DNA from: Hemibagrus wyckioides
Taxonomy: Eukaryota; Chordata; Actinopteri; Siluriformes; Bagridae
Length of the DNA: 64,000 nt
Assembly (NCBI RefSeq): GCF_019097595.1
Contig: NC_080731.1
Span: 7,045,571-7,109,570, forward strand
Direction: 5' to 3'
Position 1 is the first letter of the stretch; each line of letters begins with the position of its first letter. A program made the position numbers and the translations under genes. Under the pieces are notes generated by a model. That model saw nothing but the letters and a program-made list of their open reading frames with translations. It was not told the DNA's origin and searched no databases. This document shows, piece after piece, positions 1 to 43,700 of the stretch.

Positions 1-424
1 TTATCTCTTTATCAAAGCATATGACAAGACTTCTATTTAAGACTCTATATAAGGATGAAGTTTACATTTAGATTCATTCTGGAAAAAAGAAAACTAATGA
101 ATGTCAGAAGAAATAAAAAATGGATCTAATTTGCTTATATATACAATGCACATCTTAAATACAAATACAATGACTTACATGCATAAATATTTCATCTGCT
201 CCAGACTACTAAAACATTTTCTGATTGCGCTCTATGGCATTTTAACTGCTTATGTTGTTCGCACCAAATCAGCTGCTTCCAGACAGACTGCATTTATAAA
301 CACGAAAGCTCCAAAAATTTTGACGATTTATAATGATTTTATTATTATATCATACCACCCAGTCCTAACTGTTAATATTTTTACCAATCTATTAATATGA
401 GATAAAAGGTTTCGTGAGTGATCA

Positions 425-30759
<30,335 letters not shown>

Positions 30760-31420
30760 GTCTCTCTGTCTCTCACTCTCTCTCTCTCTCTTCAGTCAGA
30801 TTTCTGACAACTTTAGGATACCTTAGCTAGCTACAGAACTACAGCTAACGGTTAGGTCAGGTGTCAGACACTCGACTCTCTATTTTTGTTTGTTTGTTTA
30901 CTTTTCCCCTATGTTCGTGCCGTCAAACGATAAAAACAGTAAGACAAGAGCTGCGGGTCTTTCTGATAACGGACGTCCTCTGCCCCCGCTCGCGCGTTCT
31001 CTTCTCCGAAAAGCGTTATTTTGTCTACCCGTATTCTCAAGGCTCCGCCTCTTCGCCAGATTGGCTCGCGCTTGAGGACCCTCTCTGATTGGGCGCTCGA
31101 GACGTCGTTGACGTCACCTTAGCAACGGCGGAACGCGGGCGTGCGAGCAGATTTTTCATTTTTGCACGCCAAAGTGCGTTATTGGTGAAACGTAGAAACC
31201 GTGCACTTTGCGCGCAGTGCTCGTACAAAATTTTGTTCCGTGCGCCATTATTGACATGAAGAGGTTCGATAAGTTTTACTAGCCAATCCTAGAGCAGGAG
31301 GCGGGGCTTGACGGAAAGCGGGTAGGGTAAAAAAATGTCGCTTCCAAATAACACTGCGAAACACAGCTGACGTTTGGCTCTCCGTCGCCACCCAAAGGGC
31401 AACATGTGGAACTGCAGGCG
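30760..31420 (-). promoter_or_regulatory. camk2b: camk2b promoter region (GC-rich, CRE, CCAAT boxes)
   Basis: Composition changes from AT-rich to CpG-rich immediately upstream of the camk2b start. A perfect palindromic CRE, TGACGTCA, lies at 31109-31116. CCAAT boxes on the minus strand (ATTGG on plus) lie near 31055, 31086 and 31180. No TATA box was recognised. The transcription start was not located. Confidence 0.6.
31109..31116. promoter_or_regulatory. Perfect cAMP response element TGACGTCA
   Basis: The full 8-bp palindrome lies 350 bp upstream of the camk2b start codon, next to a CCAAT box. CREB/ATF proteins bind this sequence. Confidence 0.6.
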
Positions 31421-32130
31421 TGGGCAGCGTTAGCGCGCGCCTCTATCCGGATACGTCTCTACTGTAACACCAAATAGGGACAGAACCATGAGGGCCATTT
31501 TGTATTTGGCGGAAGATGCATTATGTAACCGTGTAAAAGGAACAGAATATTCACCCACTTTAAATATGTTAACGTTTGCATCAATATGTGCAGCCTTACA
31601 ATATGCGCAGACATCTCTAGAAATATTGGCACCCTTCAGAGGAATGGGCAATATTACTGCATTATTGTATTCTAAATTCTATCAAAGCGTACATAGGATA
31701 AAACATATAAAACACGACTGAGCTCCAACAACAAAGCAAGATCTAGAAGAACAAAAGATAAACATACAAGATTCAAGATGCTTTTATTGTCGTTATACTG
31801 AGTACAGAGAAATTAGAGCAGTGCAATCGTCATATAATGTGCAAACTATATTTCTATTTTAACAAATGAAATAATAAACAATTGCAATCAAGGCATGTAT
31901 AAATAAGTATACAAATACTATTTATATAGAAACGAATAAGTTATTGCACAATAGTTGAACACAGGGATTTCCATATAATGAGAGGTAAAATGGCACGGGA
32001 TGTAAACATGTCAAACAATATAGAATATAAAGTGCAGCAGAATGTAAACATACTAAGTAATATATGAATAGACACATACTGAGGTATAAAGAGAATGTAA
32101 ACTAATAAGTTTTGTGTATAGAAAAATGCT
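31421..32130. other. Intergenic AT-rich sequence upstream of the camk2b promoter
   Basis: No gene was seen. A short text at about 31768-31830 (AAGATTCAAGATGCTTTTATTG) resembles a dispersed fish repeat. An apparent 77-codon frame at 31488-31721 has no recognisable motif. Confidence 0.5.
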
Positions 32131-32136
32131 GGATCA

Positions 32137-32486
32137 GATTGTTGCGATCCTTTTAACGATCCATAACATAGCTCTTGTGGGGTGTTCCCGGTCTGCAGTG
32201 GTCAGTATCTATCAAAATCCTTTAAGTTCTGTAAGTATCCTTTAAGTCCTGTAAGCTGTGAGGTGGGATCCATGGAGGCCCTATGAATGCCCTATGGAGG
32301 CCCCACCTCGCAACTTACAGGACTTAAAGGATCTGCTGCTAACATCTTGGTGCCAGATACCACAGCACACCTTCAGGGATCCATTGGAGTCCATGCCTCA
32401 ACGGGTCAGGGCTGTTTTGGCAGCAAAAGGGGGACCAACACAATATTAGGCAGGTACTCATAATGTTATGCCTGATCGGTGTATAT
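32137..32486 (+). mobile_element. Tc1-like transposon (family A), copy 4 with internal hairpin
   Basis: The right end is AATGTTATGCCTGATCGGTG. Plus-strand text encodes the C-terminus of a Tc1 transposase (WCQIPQHTFRDPLESMPQR and RAVLAAKGGPTQY). An inverted repeat at 32233-32282 and 32287-32331 lies inside it, around the GGAGGCCCTATG sequence. Confidence 0.75.
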
Positions 32487-32667
32487 AGCTATACTCTTAC
32501 TTTTCTTCTAACAAAAAAGAATACTTTTTAAAACAATGGTATTTGTAGGCCTTAGAGTGGCTAATTTAGACCCTTAAAGAATATTTAGAATAAAGAATAG
32601 AGTGCAAAAGAGGCAAAAAGAGCAGTTTTATAAATGCACAGTTCTTGGGAATGTCCTAATTACAACT

Positions 32668-32834
32668 GACAGACTCCCTTATCCAGAGCAACATACATTT
32701 ATCTCAATTTTATACAACCAAGCAATTGAAGGTTAAGGGCCCTGCTCAGGGCCCCAGCAGCACTAGCTTGATGGACCTGGGATTCAAACTCACAACCTTC
32801 ATTAGTCCAACACCTGAACCACTGAGCTACACAC
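32668..32834 (-). mobile_element. tRNA-derived SINE, reverse orientation
   Basis: It reads from GCTCAGTGGTTCAGGTGTTG (the tRNA-like head, minus strand) through GCCCTGAGCAGGGCCCTTAA to CTCTGGATAAGGGAGTCTG. This is the same family as the copy at 901-1042, with a better preserved head. Confidence 0.75.
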
Positions 32835-32881
32835 ATCTCTAGTTTAAGCCGAACTCTGGTCGCTTCTGCAATCTGCCTTAC

Positions 32882-33394
32882 TCTATATTGCCAAAGGTTT
32901 TAGGACGTCTGCCTTTCCATGTACATGAATGTAATATGGAGTTGGCCTGCCCTTTGCAGATATAACAGCTTCAACTTTTCAGGGAAGGCTTTTACATGGT
33001 TTAGGAGTGTGTTTATGGGATTTTTTGACCATTACTCTAGAAGCACATTTGTGAGGTCAGGCCCTGATTTGGACGAGAAGGTCTGGCTTGCAGTCTCCGC
33101 TCTAATTCATCCCAAAGGTGTTCTATCAGGTTTAGGTCAGGAGGTCAGGCAGTTCGTTCACACCGGACTCGCTCATCCGTGTCTTTATGGTCCTTGCTTT
33201 GTGCACTGGTGTACAGTCATGTTGGAACAGGAAGGGGTCATCCTCAAACTGTTCCCACAAAGTTGGGAGCATGAAATTGTCCAAAATGTCTTGGTATGCT
33301 GAAGCATTAAGAGTTCCTTTCACTCAACCCCTGTAAAACTACACCTCAATGATTTGGAGGGGTGTCCCAAAACTTTTGGCAATATAGTGTATAT
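32882..33394 (-). mobile_element. Tc1-like transposon (family B), single copy
   Basis: Both ends are present (CTATATTGCCAAAGGTTTTA and AAACTTTTGGCAATATAGTG). The minus strand has the transposase C-terminal half (FQHDCTPVHKARTIKTRMSE) with frame breaks. It lies between sec24-like and camk2b. Confidence 0.83.
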
Positions 33395-33399
33395 GCATA

Positions 33400-34557
33400 G
33401 AGAAGAATCTGAGATTCACTACAGTTGTTTCTGACCTGTTTATACATACAGGAAGAAACGCAGAGGCTTCTGATGTTTCTAATAATTTTAGTTTATAATT
33501 TTTTTTTAATTAATCCACCATACAGCCATCCCAGTGACACAATTCATCATTTCATCACTATAATTATTATACTTTCACTGCACTCACGCAGTATATCACC
33601 TTTGGTATGCCTGGCTCGATTTAGATCACGGTTTTTTATCAAAGTTCTAATAATTTAAGGCAGTGGCAAAGATGTCAGATGAACCAGAATTACTCTCTAC
33701 GAAGTAAGTCCCCTTGTTTTGTATTCAAGCAACATTATTTCATTCTCAGCGTGAACCTATGCCTAACAAACTCTATTAAAGAACAGAAGACTCGGAATAA
33801 TCTCACCTGTAGTCATTAGGTCTTCCTTTCGGGCCAGTGTGCCAGTTTGATGAGCAAGGACGTCCTCTTTTCTGAAATTTCACGTTTTATGCAAAGTCAT
33901 CAACCCCAATTAAGCTTGATTAGGATGAGACCAAATCGTGACGCTTGTGTTTGAGACATGGCTGCTTGTGTTACAGAAGCAAGAGCACTGTTATTGTTCC
34001 TGCACCACCTCGATTCATCCGACGTTTTCTTTTCCATTTTGCAATTACACACTTAAACACAGCCTCCTTAGTATATTATGCTAGTCAAGCAAAGCAAGAC
34101 TGAGGGACGATCCGGTAGCAAATTCTCGTCATACACGTGTCGGTTTATTTGAGCATTTCTGCGATAAATTCCTCTGCATCCAAATCAACAAAGATAAATG
34201 TGAAATAAATACACAATCAAAACACACTCCCACACACGCGCACAGAAATGTTAAGCGTACACTACGGGTAAATAAAACCTGTATCTGTGATGTAATGCGC
34301 ATAAAATGTAAAGAACTTTTTAATATCTTATTGCTTAAAATGTTCACATGCTAGTTGTGATTTGCACAAGTGGAAAAAAAAAAAAAAAAACCCTAAGGAT
34401 TAAATGTAAAATTGGGCTCGTCTCCAAGCTCGGCTTTTTCGGCTAGCCGTGTTGCTCTGTCATGTACGTAAATAAGAAAACTAATCATATAAGACACTCT
34501 GTCCCTGATTAAAGATACAAGATGTCAATCAAGAAACGTTAAAAAATGACGAGGCCA
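33400..34557. other. 3' flank of the sec24-like gene
   Basis: No coding sequence is visible. A minus-strand AATAAA (TTTATT at 34143-34148) lies about 410 nt past the sec24-like stop and could serve as its polyadenylation signal. The remainder is AT-rich and unremarkable. Confidence 0.45.
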
Positions 34558-34701
34558 TCATCCCACGACGCGGCGCAGAGAATTGACGTGGAGGTGGAAC
34601 AGGAAGTCGGCGTAGGACGCGCCTCCGTTAGGGCTCCTGTCCTCGACCAGGAGTCGCTGCACGCACTCGTCGCAACTGTCGCCTTCCTTCACCACCTTCA
34701 G
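34558..34701 (-). CDS. sec24-like last exon and stop codon
   Basis: It encodes LKVVKEGDSCDECVQRLLVE then DRSPNGGASYADFLFHLH and ends VVG before TGA. LVEDRS...GGASYADFL is the diagnostic Sec24C/D C-terminal block. Confidence 0.94.
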   Translation of the reverse strand: MKVVKEGDSCDECVQRLLVEDRSPNGGASYADFLFHLHVNSLRRVVG

Positions 34702-37700
34702 CTGAGCACACACAGAACATTGAGTTATTAGTACAGTCCCATGACCAGCTCAATGATCCTGTATATTACAGCACATAATACAAACCACTCATTATTTATT
34801 ACTTCTCAAGAGTCTTCAGGGAGTTATATCTATACACTTCTTGAGATTTATTTTACAGACCTGGGTTGATTCTCTGCCTGGGACTCGAACCCGGGATGCA
34901 GAGATGAGAGCATGTTGCTTTACAAAGAATTCAACGGCGCATGAATACGTGTAAAACGCATAGCCCCATATTCAACCTCTCTTCATCTTCTACATACATC
35001 TGTTACACTATGCTGTAACCTGTCATGTACTACACCATCACTATGTATGTTGTTGTTGTTCTTTTGCTCCCTGTTTAGGGTCGCCATAGTGGATCATTTG
35101 GTCCGCATGTTTCGATTTGACACAGGTTTTATGCCAGATGCCCTTCCTGGTGCAATTTAATCCGAGCTCGGGACCGGCACTAAGAGTTAACCCTTCAGTG
35201 GCTGGATTAGCACGGTGCCAACGGAATCGAACCCTGGCCACGGCAATGAGAGCACAGGATCCTGCCACTGGATCACCATCACTGTGTATGTGTTAACCTC
35301 AAACCCTCTCACTCTGCGTCCCTAATGTCTGGCACTATTATACGGCTTCGTCATCATACACTTTATACAGCTTTTTAAATAAACAAGCATAGATTTTTTC
35401 CCCTAAAATAACACATGGAATGTTCTGGATCCAGATTCATCTACATGTGTCTCTGGGAGACAGGAAGAAGTTATTTTCCTTCACAAAATGTCAATAAACA
35501 TCCCAAATATGGTTACTCTTTGACAATCCATCAATACAAGCTTGAATGCAATATTTTCAAATCGGATTTTTTGAGTGTAGAGCTACTCAGGACACGAGTG
35601 ATCTAGTTTTATAGTTTTAACGCATGTATAAATAAAGAGTCGGAGCATTAAAAGCAGACCCACCTTAAGAGTCACAGCTGCATAGGAGTGTAAGGTGCTG
35701 ATGAGTTTCTGAAGACTGACAGAAAGAGGAGTCTCCAGCACTGGAGGTTTAATCTGCACAGCATGAAAGACATGGAAGTGAACGCGCCGGACACAACACC
35801 ACAACAACAGTCTTTAGCTGAGGGTTTGTTTTACCTCGCCGGATGTCAGTGATAAGAAGGAAGCTGTGTTGAAGAGTTGTGTTAAGGCCTGAGGGGAAAC
35901 CTGGCTGCCCACCCAGAGGATCAGCGTCAGCGGGGAATAAAGCAAATAGAGACGATCGGACTGCAAGCTGGAGGCAGAGCAGCGTAACGCCATGTCCATG
36001 GAGGGCACAGAGTCTCCTTCAGGGTTCACCAGCTGGAAAACAGAGATCAATTCTCTATGACTTTGTTCAGAAGTAGATAATAATTCAGGGGTTTATTTTT
36101 TAAGACAAAAGATATTTTTTAAGCTTGTGTTTTTCAGCCGTAAGTATCCGTGAGTGTGACAGAAAGGAGACGGACATGCTGTCAATCAGCCAATCCATCC
36201 ATCCATCTTATTATAAATCAGTCCCTGTTTTGTTTTTTCATGTTTATTTTTGCATTTAAGCTACATTTATTTTATTTAAGAGCCTCGGATATTCTACTTC
36301 TATTCACATGGATCTTGAGCAATAAAGGTGCAGTAAAAACAGTAAAAAAAAAAAAAAAAAGGCAGAAATTAATATTTTTTGAGCTATAAAGAAGGTATAA
36401 AAAAAATCACAGGTTTAATTTGTTGAATGCAAAATAAATGCTAATAAATTAATAAATCACTAATTAATAAATCTCTTTCTCCATTTGAATAGGACAATGC
36501 TACATCTTGAAATATCAATAATATAAGCTTTTTAAAATGGACAGCTTTTATTAATCTGGAAGAGTTACTCACATGGCTAATGCAAAAAAAAAAAAATATT
36601 GACAAAATGATTGATGGTGGTGGCTCAAGTGGTTAAGGCTTTGGGTCGTTGACCAGAAGATCAGGGGTTCAAGCCCCAGCACCGCCAAGTTGCCACTGTT
36701 GGGCCCTTGAGCAAGGCCCTTAACCTTCTCTGCTCCAGGGGCGCTGTATCATGGCAGACCCTGTGCTCTGACCCCAACCTCCAAGGATGGGATATGCGAA
36801 GAAAAGAATTTCACTGTGCTGTAATGTATATGTGACAAATAAAGGCAAATTATTTATCTTTCCTACTCATGTTTTGGCCCATAATATTTTTTCAAGCTCC
36901 TCTATTCCCCTATTTTTCTTTCGTTCGGTGATACAAAAAAAAAAATACATATATATTTGCAGCCAGAACAACATCATGGATGAAAGCCAGCATGATTGCA
37001 GGTTAAAGGACGAGGACTATTGTATGTTCCTCATCTAATCATAGTAATTATACATCACCGTGTTCGGTTTCTGTCGCTGCTGACGATGCTAAATACGTTA
37101 CACTGTTTCTATAACAACCGACATGAATACGTTGCAAATTGTAATTTCATCTATTTAGATTTAAGAAATCAACCTGGTTTGCGCCGCTATCAGACATGTA
37201 CAGGAAAACCTATTACGGCTATTACTCATTTATCTTCCATCTTCTTCGATCACATGACCGGAAGCCTTGTTAGACCACTTTAAAAAACTCTGAAGCATTA
37301 TTCCCGTCTCATTTACACAGATGTTTGGAAATTTCCGACATTTGTACATTCTCCAACTCTCAGGATTTTTGTCTATCCCTGTTGTAAATGATTGAGAAGT
37401 GGAAAGACAAACACTTCGCTTCGCTGCAAAATAAATGCAATATTCTACAAGCATTAAAGATGTGCATTTCAAAGTTATATATGATTTACACTTTGTGCTG
37501 CTTATTGCAAGCCCACAGCATTAAATTAATCATAAATCTATCACCGACTTCGGTTCCCTAATCCTATAAAAATCCTATAATCCTGATGCAGGATCTTAAA
37601 TCAGCACTTTAAATACCTTTAAGATATAACAATAATATACGGATAATCCAGAGACAAGCTACACTAACAGCTTAAAGAAAACTTTCATATTCTTAATAGA

Positions 37701-40700
37701 AGCTGCTGAATCATTTCATATCAACTCCATTGTCCCCAGAGAGCGAACTCGGTGTAACCTAGCTGTATTTGTAGGATTAATGAATCAATGCTGCCCCTAC
37801 AATGCAAATCAATATCTCTGAGATCCTGAGATAGTGTCAACTGATTCCATTAACTACTTCTGAGAGAACAATATCACTCTGCCGATTATCCACGATGGAA
37901 TATTTCGCTCCCGAAACCTCACCAGAGGCAGGACGAGTGGGTACAGCTGAGCGACGGTGCTGAGCGTATCCATGGAGACGGTGATGCTGCGCAGCTGCAG
38001 GCGCTGATGGACAGAACTGCGCAGACCCGGGAGAAGAACCTCACTCTTCCTCAGACTGTTAATGTAGACCGGGAGAGTCTTCAGAAACTGAGGCATCACC
38101 AGCTGAGAGAGGAGAAGTGAATGATCACACGAGATAAATGGAGAGCTGCTTATGTAGCTAATTGTGTGTACAAATGCAGTTGTATTTATACAACCTGGAG
38201 GATGCAAAATGGGCTAATTATATAAACTGGTTTTAATCATATTTAATCAATCAAGGGAGTCATATTTGAACATCAGACAATGGACACATCTGTACATTTT
38301 CTTCTGCCTCTGGTGTGTGTGTGTGTGTGTGTGTGTGTGTATCTGACCTGTCCAGGAGAGACAGAAGTAGTGCAGCAGTGTTTCCTGTAGCAAGCTAAAG
38401 CTTCAGTGATCTCAGTCTGCAGCTCCTCACGAAGACACTGCAGAGGTGTTTCCAGCGCCAAGCAATACACTAACACACACACACACACACACACACAGAA
38501 TACTATTTATTTGTATGTAAGTATTTATATCATCATAAAGTTTTAATTAAAGAGGTGAATATTTACATATAATAACTATCACACGTATAGCTGTATAGTA
38601 CACACTCTTTTTGCAGTAGAAAGTGAGCAGCGTTTCAGCCTGGCTGGTCCTGAACGTGTCCATCAGACTCTGAGAGCAGGCCAGAGTGACAGTGTGTACC
38701 CGTGTCCTCCTCTCTCCGCTGGATCCAGTGTAGGACAGGACGGCCTACAGGAACACAGAATATACACAGGGATATGAACACCTTCATCAGAATAAACGGA
38801 TGTGATCTAAACAAATAAGATTAGGGAGTACAACAGGAGTTCATTTAGGCTGCTAGTTTGTTTATATTTAGGAAATAAACTGAATTGAGTTCTTTAGAAA
38901 ATATCACGGGTAGATACAAAATCGAATACTCACTGCATGAGCAGCGAGACCAGTTATTAACTCTAGTGAAGAAGTTGGTATCTATTAATTTAGGCCACAC
39001 CCACTTCAGATTTAAATCATCATGCGTACTGTATACCAGTGGCGGGCCGTGCAAAATTTATTTCTGACTACTCCAATTATCCAATCAAAGGACGGGAAAC
39101 TGCTGACGTAATCGTATGCCTGCTAGATGGCCCCAGTGATGAAATCTGATCTAAGGTAACAATTTCATTGCCACTTATTTTAAGTTACGGGCGCCTGCAC
39201 TATTGATTCTGAAGGCCTTAAGGCAGATTTCTTTCACGCTGGCAACACATGATGTCAGCCACTGGCTGAAATATGATTGGATAAATACTCTTATCATAAA
39301 TATACACTACTGGAAACAGCGCAACTGAGAGAAAAGCTATGAAATGTAGAGAATAGACTATTGGGAATAATTTAATACACATTCATGGAAAAATATATTA
39401 AATATATTAAAATGTTTAGGCCAGCGGAGAAGGCCTTGCTGGCCCTGACGCCACACCACTGCTGTATACTGATATGGATATTTAGAGCATTAAACAGATA
39501 CAGACAGCGGAAATGTGTTACATCCCGAATACCGAATTCTCACAGTCCTGATCTCACCTGTATGGCCACGCCTCTGGTTTGCTCAAGTGATTTGCAGTGA
39601 GTGAACTCAAACGCCAGGGCCGTGTGCCAATCAAGCGCTGCCATGACAACACAGTGGGATTCGGGGCCTGCAAGGAAGGCGCCGTAGCAACCAGCCACCC
39701 GTAATTCTACAGAAACAGACACGCGAGTCGCAAAGCATCATCATTAGTCGATTCGTGTCATTAACTTTTCAACCTCAACATTTCAGAACGATCTTTAATC
39801 ATATGCCATTATACCTGAAGGGCTGACATTTGTGTCAGTGGAATAAAATACAACACGATACGATAATTCCCCTTTTCGCTGAAATTTACAACAGATATTA
39901 TATTCTCTTTTTAAAAAAGGTTAGTTACGTTACCTTTGCTGACAAAAACTCGAAGCCGAGCTCTGTAGGCCATGTCGGTGTCCACGCTCCTCCACAGATC
40001 TCCACGGAAACGCTCTCTCTCCATCTCAGACTAGAGACAATCACGACAAGGATACACTTACAATAATATCTAGAAAATATGCGTCTACTTTATAAGTGAT
40101 CACCAAAGCTCCCAGTACATATAATTTCTATGTATAAAAATAAAGAATTTAAGTAAATTTAAAATAAAGTATCTATCTATCTATCTATCTATCCATCCAT
40201 CCATCCATCCATCCAGGCACAAAAAAAATCTCATACCGCAAAATAAATTGCTTGACACCTATTGCACAAGACAATATTGATTCATTTCACTTAATAGCAC
40301 AGCTTTGACAGTAGTGTTGTCTGTATGGTGAATGCCAGGGTAATATTTATTCACTCGTTCTAAGGTGTTACCGTTTCTATAGTAACAGCTAATTCGCAGG
40401 GTGTAATAGTTTATATGGTGAAACGTCCCATATTGGAAATGTTCAATTAACATTTACTGTATGCATGTATGCGAGACCCCAGTATAAATGTTTCGCAAAG
40501 GTCAGTAAGCTTTCTACAAGTTTCTGTGACTTTTTGGAAGGATTGTTCCTTAATAATTTTAAAAGAAAGGGAAAACGTGAGGCTGGTGAACGAACGACAG
40601 AATGTTTATAAGTGTTTTACCTAAGTGTCAGATATTCCCCAGCATCAAATATGATTATAAACTGATACAAAATATGGCTAGCAAACTGCTGTAATATAAG

Positions 40701-43700
40701 AAGAATAAAACCTCTTAGGACATGCTGTTCTAGGAAAAACAATCCCACTTCACTGATGTTCTCAAATATGGTATTTCAGCCCTAACCCAACTGCTTTAAA
40801 AGCATCTTTCATACACTGTGATGCTGCTGAATAAACATGTAGGTAAGCATTCAATGTCTCTGAGTGACTGTTCTGGCCGATAATATCTAAATAACTTCAA
40901 TAACTACAAACAGAATTGCTGACTATACCATTCAAGTCAGCAGATGTTGTTTGGTGTATACTAAACAATACCCAGTGTGTATTACCTGTAGGCTGTTGTA
41001 GCAGATAAGCCTTCCACCTGTAAGAAAGGGAACATGCCCAGGCCATGCTCCACCCACATCCGGCTGTGAAAACACAAAAAGCTGGACGCTGCATCCTTGA
41101 CTGACACACGCCTTAGCCAGCGATGCAGACGACTCTGGCGCCTGGAAGATTGACTAAAAAAGAAAGAGTAAAGAGGAATAAAGTACACCAAAGAAAAATA
41201 GATACATAGATGTTATTGTATTCCTGTTTATTTCACCTTTGGTTTGCTGGAGGAAAAAAATCCCAGGGAGCTTTGCTTCTCTGAGCTCTCAGTAAGGGGT
41301 GAAGAGTGGAAGACCAACAGCTTCCCAGGACAATCTGCAGCCTGTTGGAGTAAAAAGAGTCAGTGATGGTGCAGCTATTAAGTGGCTATTAGACCACTAG
41401 TACAGGAGGCGTGGCCTTTGTTCCTGTCAGTCTCAGTACAAGAGGTGTGGCCTGTGTTCCTGTCAGTCTCAGTACAGGAGGCGTGGCCTAGATGCCTGTC
41501 TCAGTAGAGTGGGTGTGGTCCGTGTGGCTGTTAGTTTTTATACAGGAGGCAGTGGCTGGTGTGCCTGTCCTTCTTAGTACAGGAGGTGTGGCCAGAGTGC
41601 CTATCAGTTTTAGTACAGGAGGCGTGGCCTGTGTGCTTGTCAGTCTGAGTACAAGAGGCATCGCCTGTCTTCCTGTCATTCGTAGTACAGGAGGCGTGGC
41701 ATGTGTGCTAGTCAGTCTGAATGACAGGCCCATGTTCCTGTCATTCTCAATACAGGAGGCGTGGCCGGTGTGCCTATCAGTCTCAGTACTGAGGGTGTGG
41801 TCTGTGTGGCTGTTAGTCTTCATACAGAAGGCAGTGGTTGGTGTGCACGTCCTTCTTAGTACAGGAGGCGTGGCTAGATTGCCTATCAGTCTCAATACAG
41901 GAGGCGTGGTCTGTGTGCTTGTCAGTCTGAGTACAGGAGGCATGGCCTGTGTTCTTGTCATTCTCAATACAGGAGGCGTGGCCTGTGTGCTTGTCAGTCT
42001 GAGTACAGGAGGCATGGCCTGTGTTCTTGTCATTCTCAATACAGGAGGCGTGGCCTGTGTGCTTGTCAGTCTGAGTACAGGAGGCATGGCCTGTGTTCTT
42101 GTCATTCTCAATACAGGAGGCGTGGTCTGTGTGCTTGTCAGTCTGAATACAGGAGGCATGGCGTGTGTTCCTATCAGTCTCAGTACAGGAGGTGTGGCCT
42201 GTATGCCTGTCAGTCTGAGTTCAGAAGGCATGGCCTGTGTTCTTGTCATTCTCAATACAGGAGGTGTGGCCTGTGTGCTTGTCAGTCTGAATACAGGAGG
42301 CATGGCCTGTGTTCTTGTCATTCTCAATACAGGAGGCGTGGCCTGTGTGCTTGTCAGTCTGAGTACAGGAGGCATGGCCTGTGTTCTTGTCATTCTCAAT
42401 ACAGGAGGCGTGGTCTGTGTGCTTGTCAGTCTGAATACAGGAGGCATGGCCTGTATTCCTATCAGTCTCAGTACAGGAGGTGTGGCCTGTATGCCTGTCA
42501 GTCTGAGTTCAGGAGGCATGGCCTGTGTTCTTGTCATTCTCAATACAGGAGGCGTGGTCTGTGTGCTTGTCAGTCTGAATACAGGAGGCATGGCCTGTAT
42601 TCCTATCAGTCTCAGTACAGGAGGTGTGGCCTGTATGCCTGTCAGTCTGAGTTCAGGAGGCATGGCCTGTGTTCTTGTCATTCTCAATACAGGAGGTGTG
42701 GCCTGTGTGCTTGTCAGTCTGAATACAGGAGGCATGGCCTGTGTTTCTATCAGTCTCAGTACAGGAGGCGTGGTCTGTGTTTCTATCAGTCTCAGTACAG
42801 GAGGCATGGCCTGTGTTCCTATCAGTCTCAGTACAGGAGGCGTGGCCTGTATGCCTGTCAGTTTCAGTGATGAAGGTGTGGTCTTCTTGCCTGCCAGTCC
42901 CAGAATGTGGTTTGTGGCCTCTCACTAATAAAGGAAGCATGATTTCTGTGTCTCTTCTAGTACAAAACATGTGGCCTCTGCCTTTCAGTCACAGTGAAGA
43001 AGGCATGCCTTATGTGCTAATTAGTCCCAGTGAAATCCATGTGGCCTATGGGCCTATCAGAAGGTGTGACTTCTTTGTCTTTCAGTCCCAGTAAATAAGA
43101 TGTGTCCAGTCTTTCCGGTCGGTCTCAGTAATGGAGATGTGGCCTCTGTGTCTTATAGTCACATTAGAGAAAATGTAAACCACTGTCAATCTGGCAAGAA
43201 TTTTCTACCTGTAGGATCTTGAGTCCAGCCTGAACAGGAAGATCTTGCAAGCTGGAATTGTCCTGCATTTCAGCATCAAACAGCGGGATATTTTGCAGAA
43301 TGCTGCACATAAAAAAAAAAATCATATTCAATCCTTTACACTTCCTTAAAAAAATTTTATGCCACCACTAACTTAATGTGATGTGCACTGATACCTCTGT
43401 ACAGTGTGTCTGCAGTCTTTGAGTGGTACCAGAAGCCCCTCCCATACAGGAAGTTCCAGCTCGTCTGTGTCTGTCAGGACCATCATGTGAGGGCGGGACA
43501 ACGTCGGACTGAGATCATAGAGATGGATCCTGCGGTCATAAGTAATCAATCCAACTCGTGGATTTGATTCACCCCTGAAAGAAGATAAACAGAGTCACAA
43601 AGCACAGCAAAGGTCACAGTGAATATGTTCTTAGTGTGAGCTTTGGGGTGAGAATGTCATACCCATCTAAAGACTGTAGTAGGGAAGAAAGCTGCTGACA

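Noticed and set aside
34866..34922. A possible tRNA gene
   Set aside because: Only the T-arm and B box are convincing. No acceptor stem or A box could be matched, so it was listed as a SINE remnant.
41488..42928. Long open frames (478 and 439 codons) on both strands
   Set aside because: They are fully explained by the 36-bp minisatellite, whose length is divisible by three. They lie inside a well-supported intron and have no domain.
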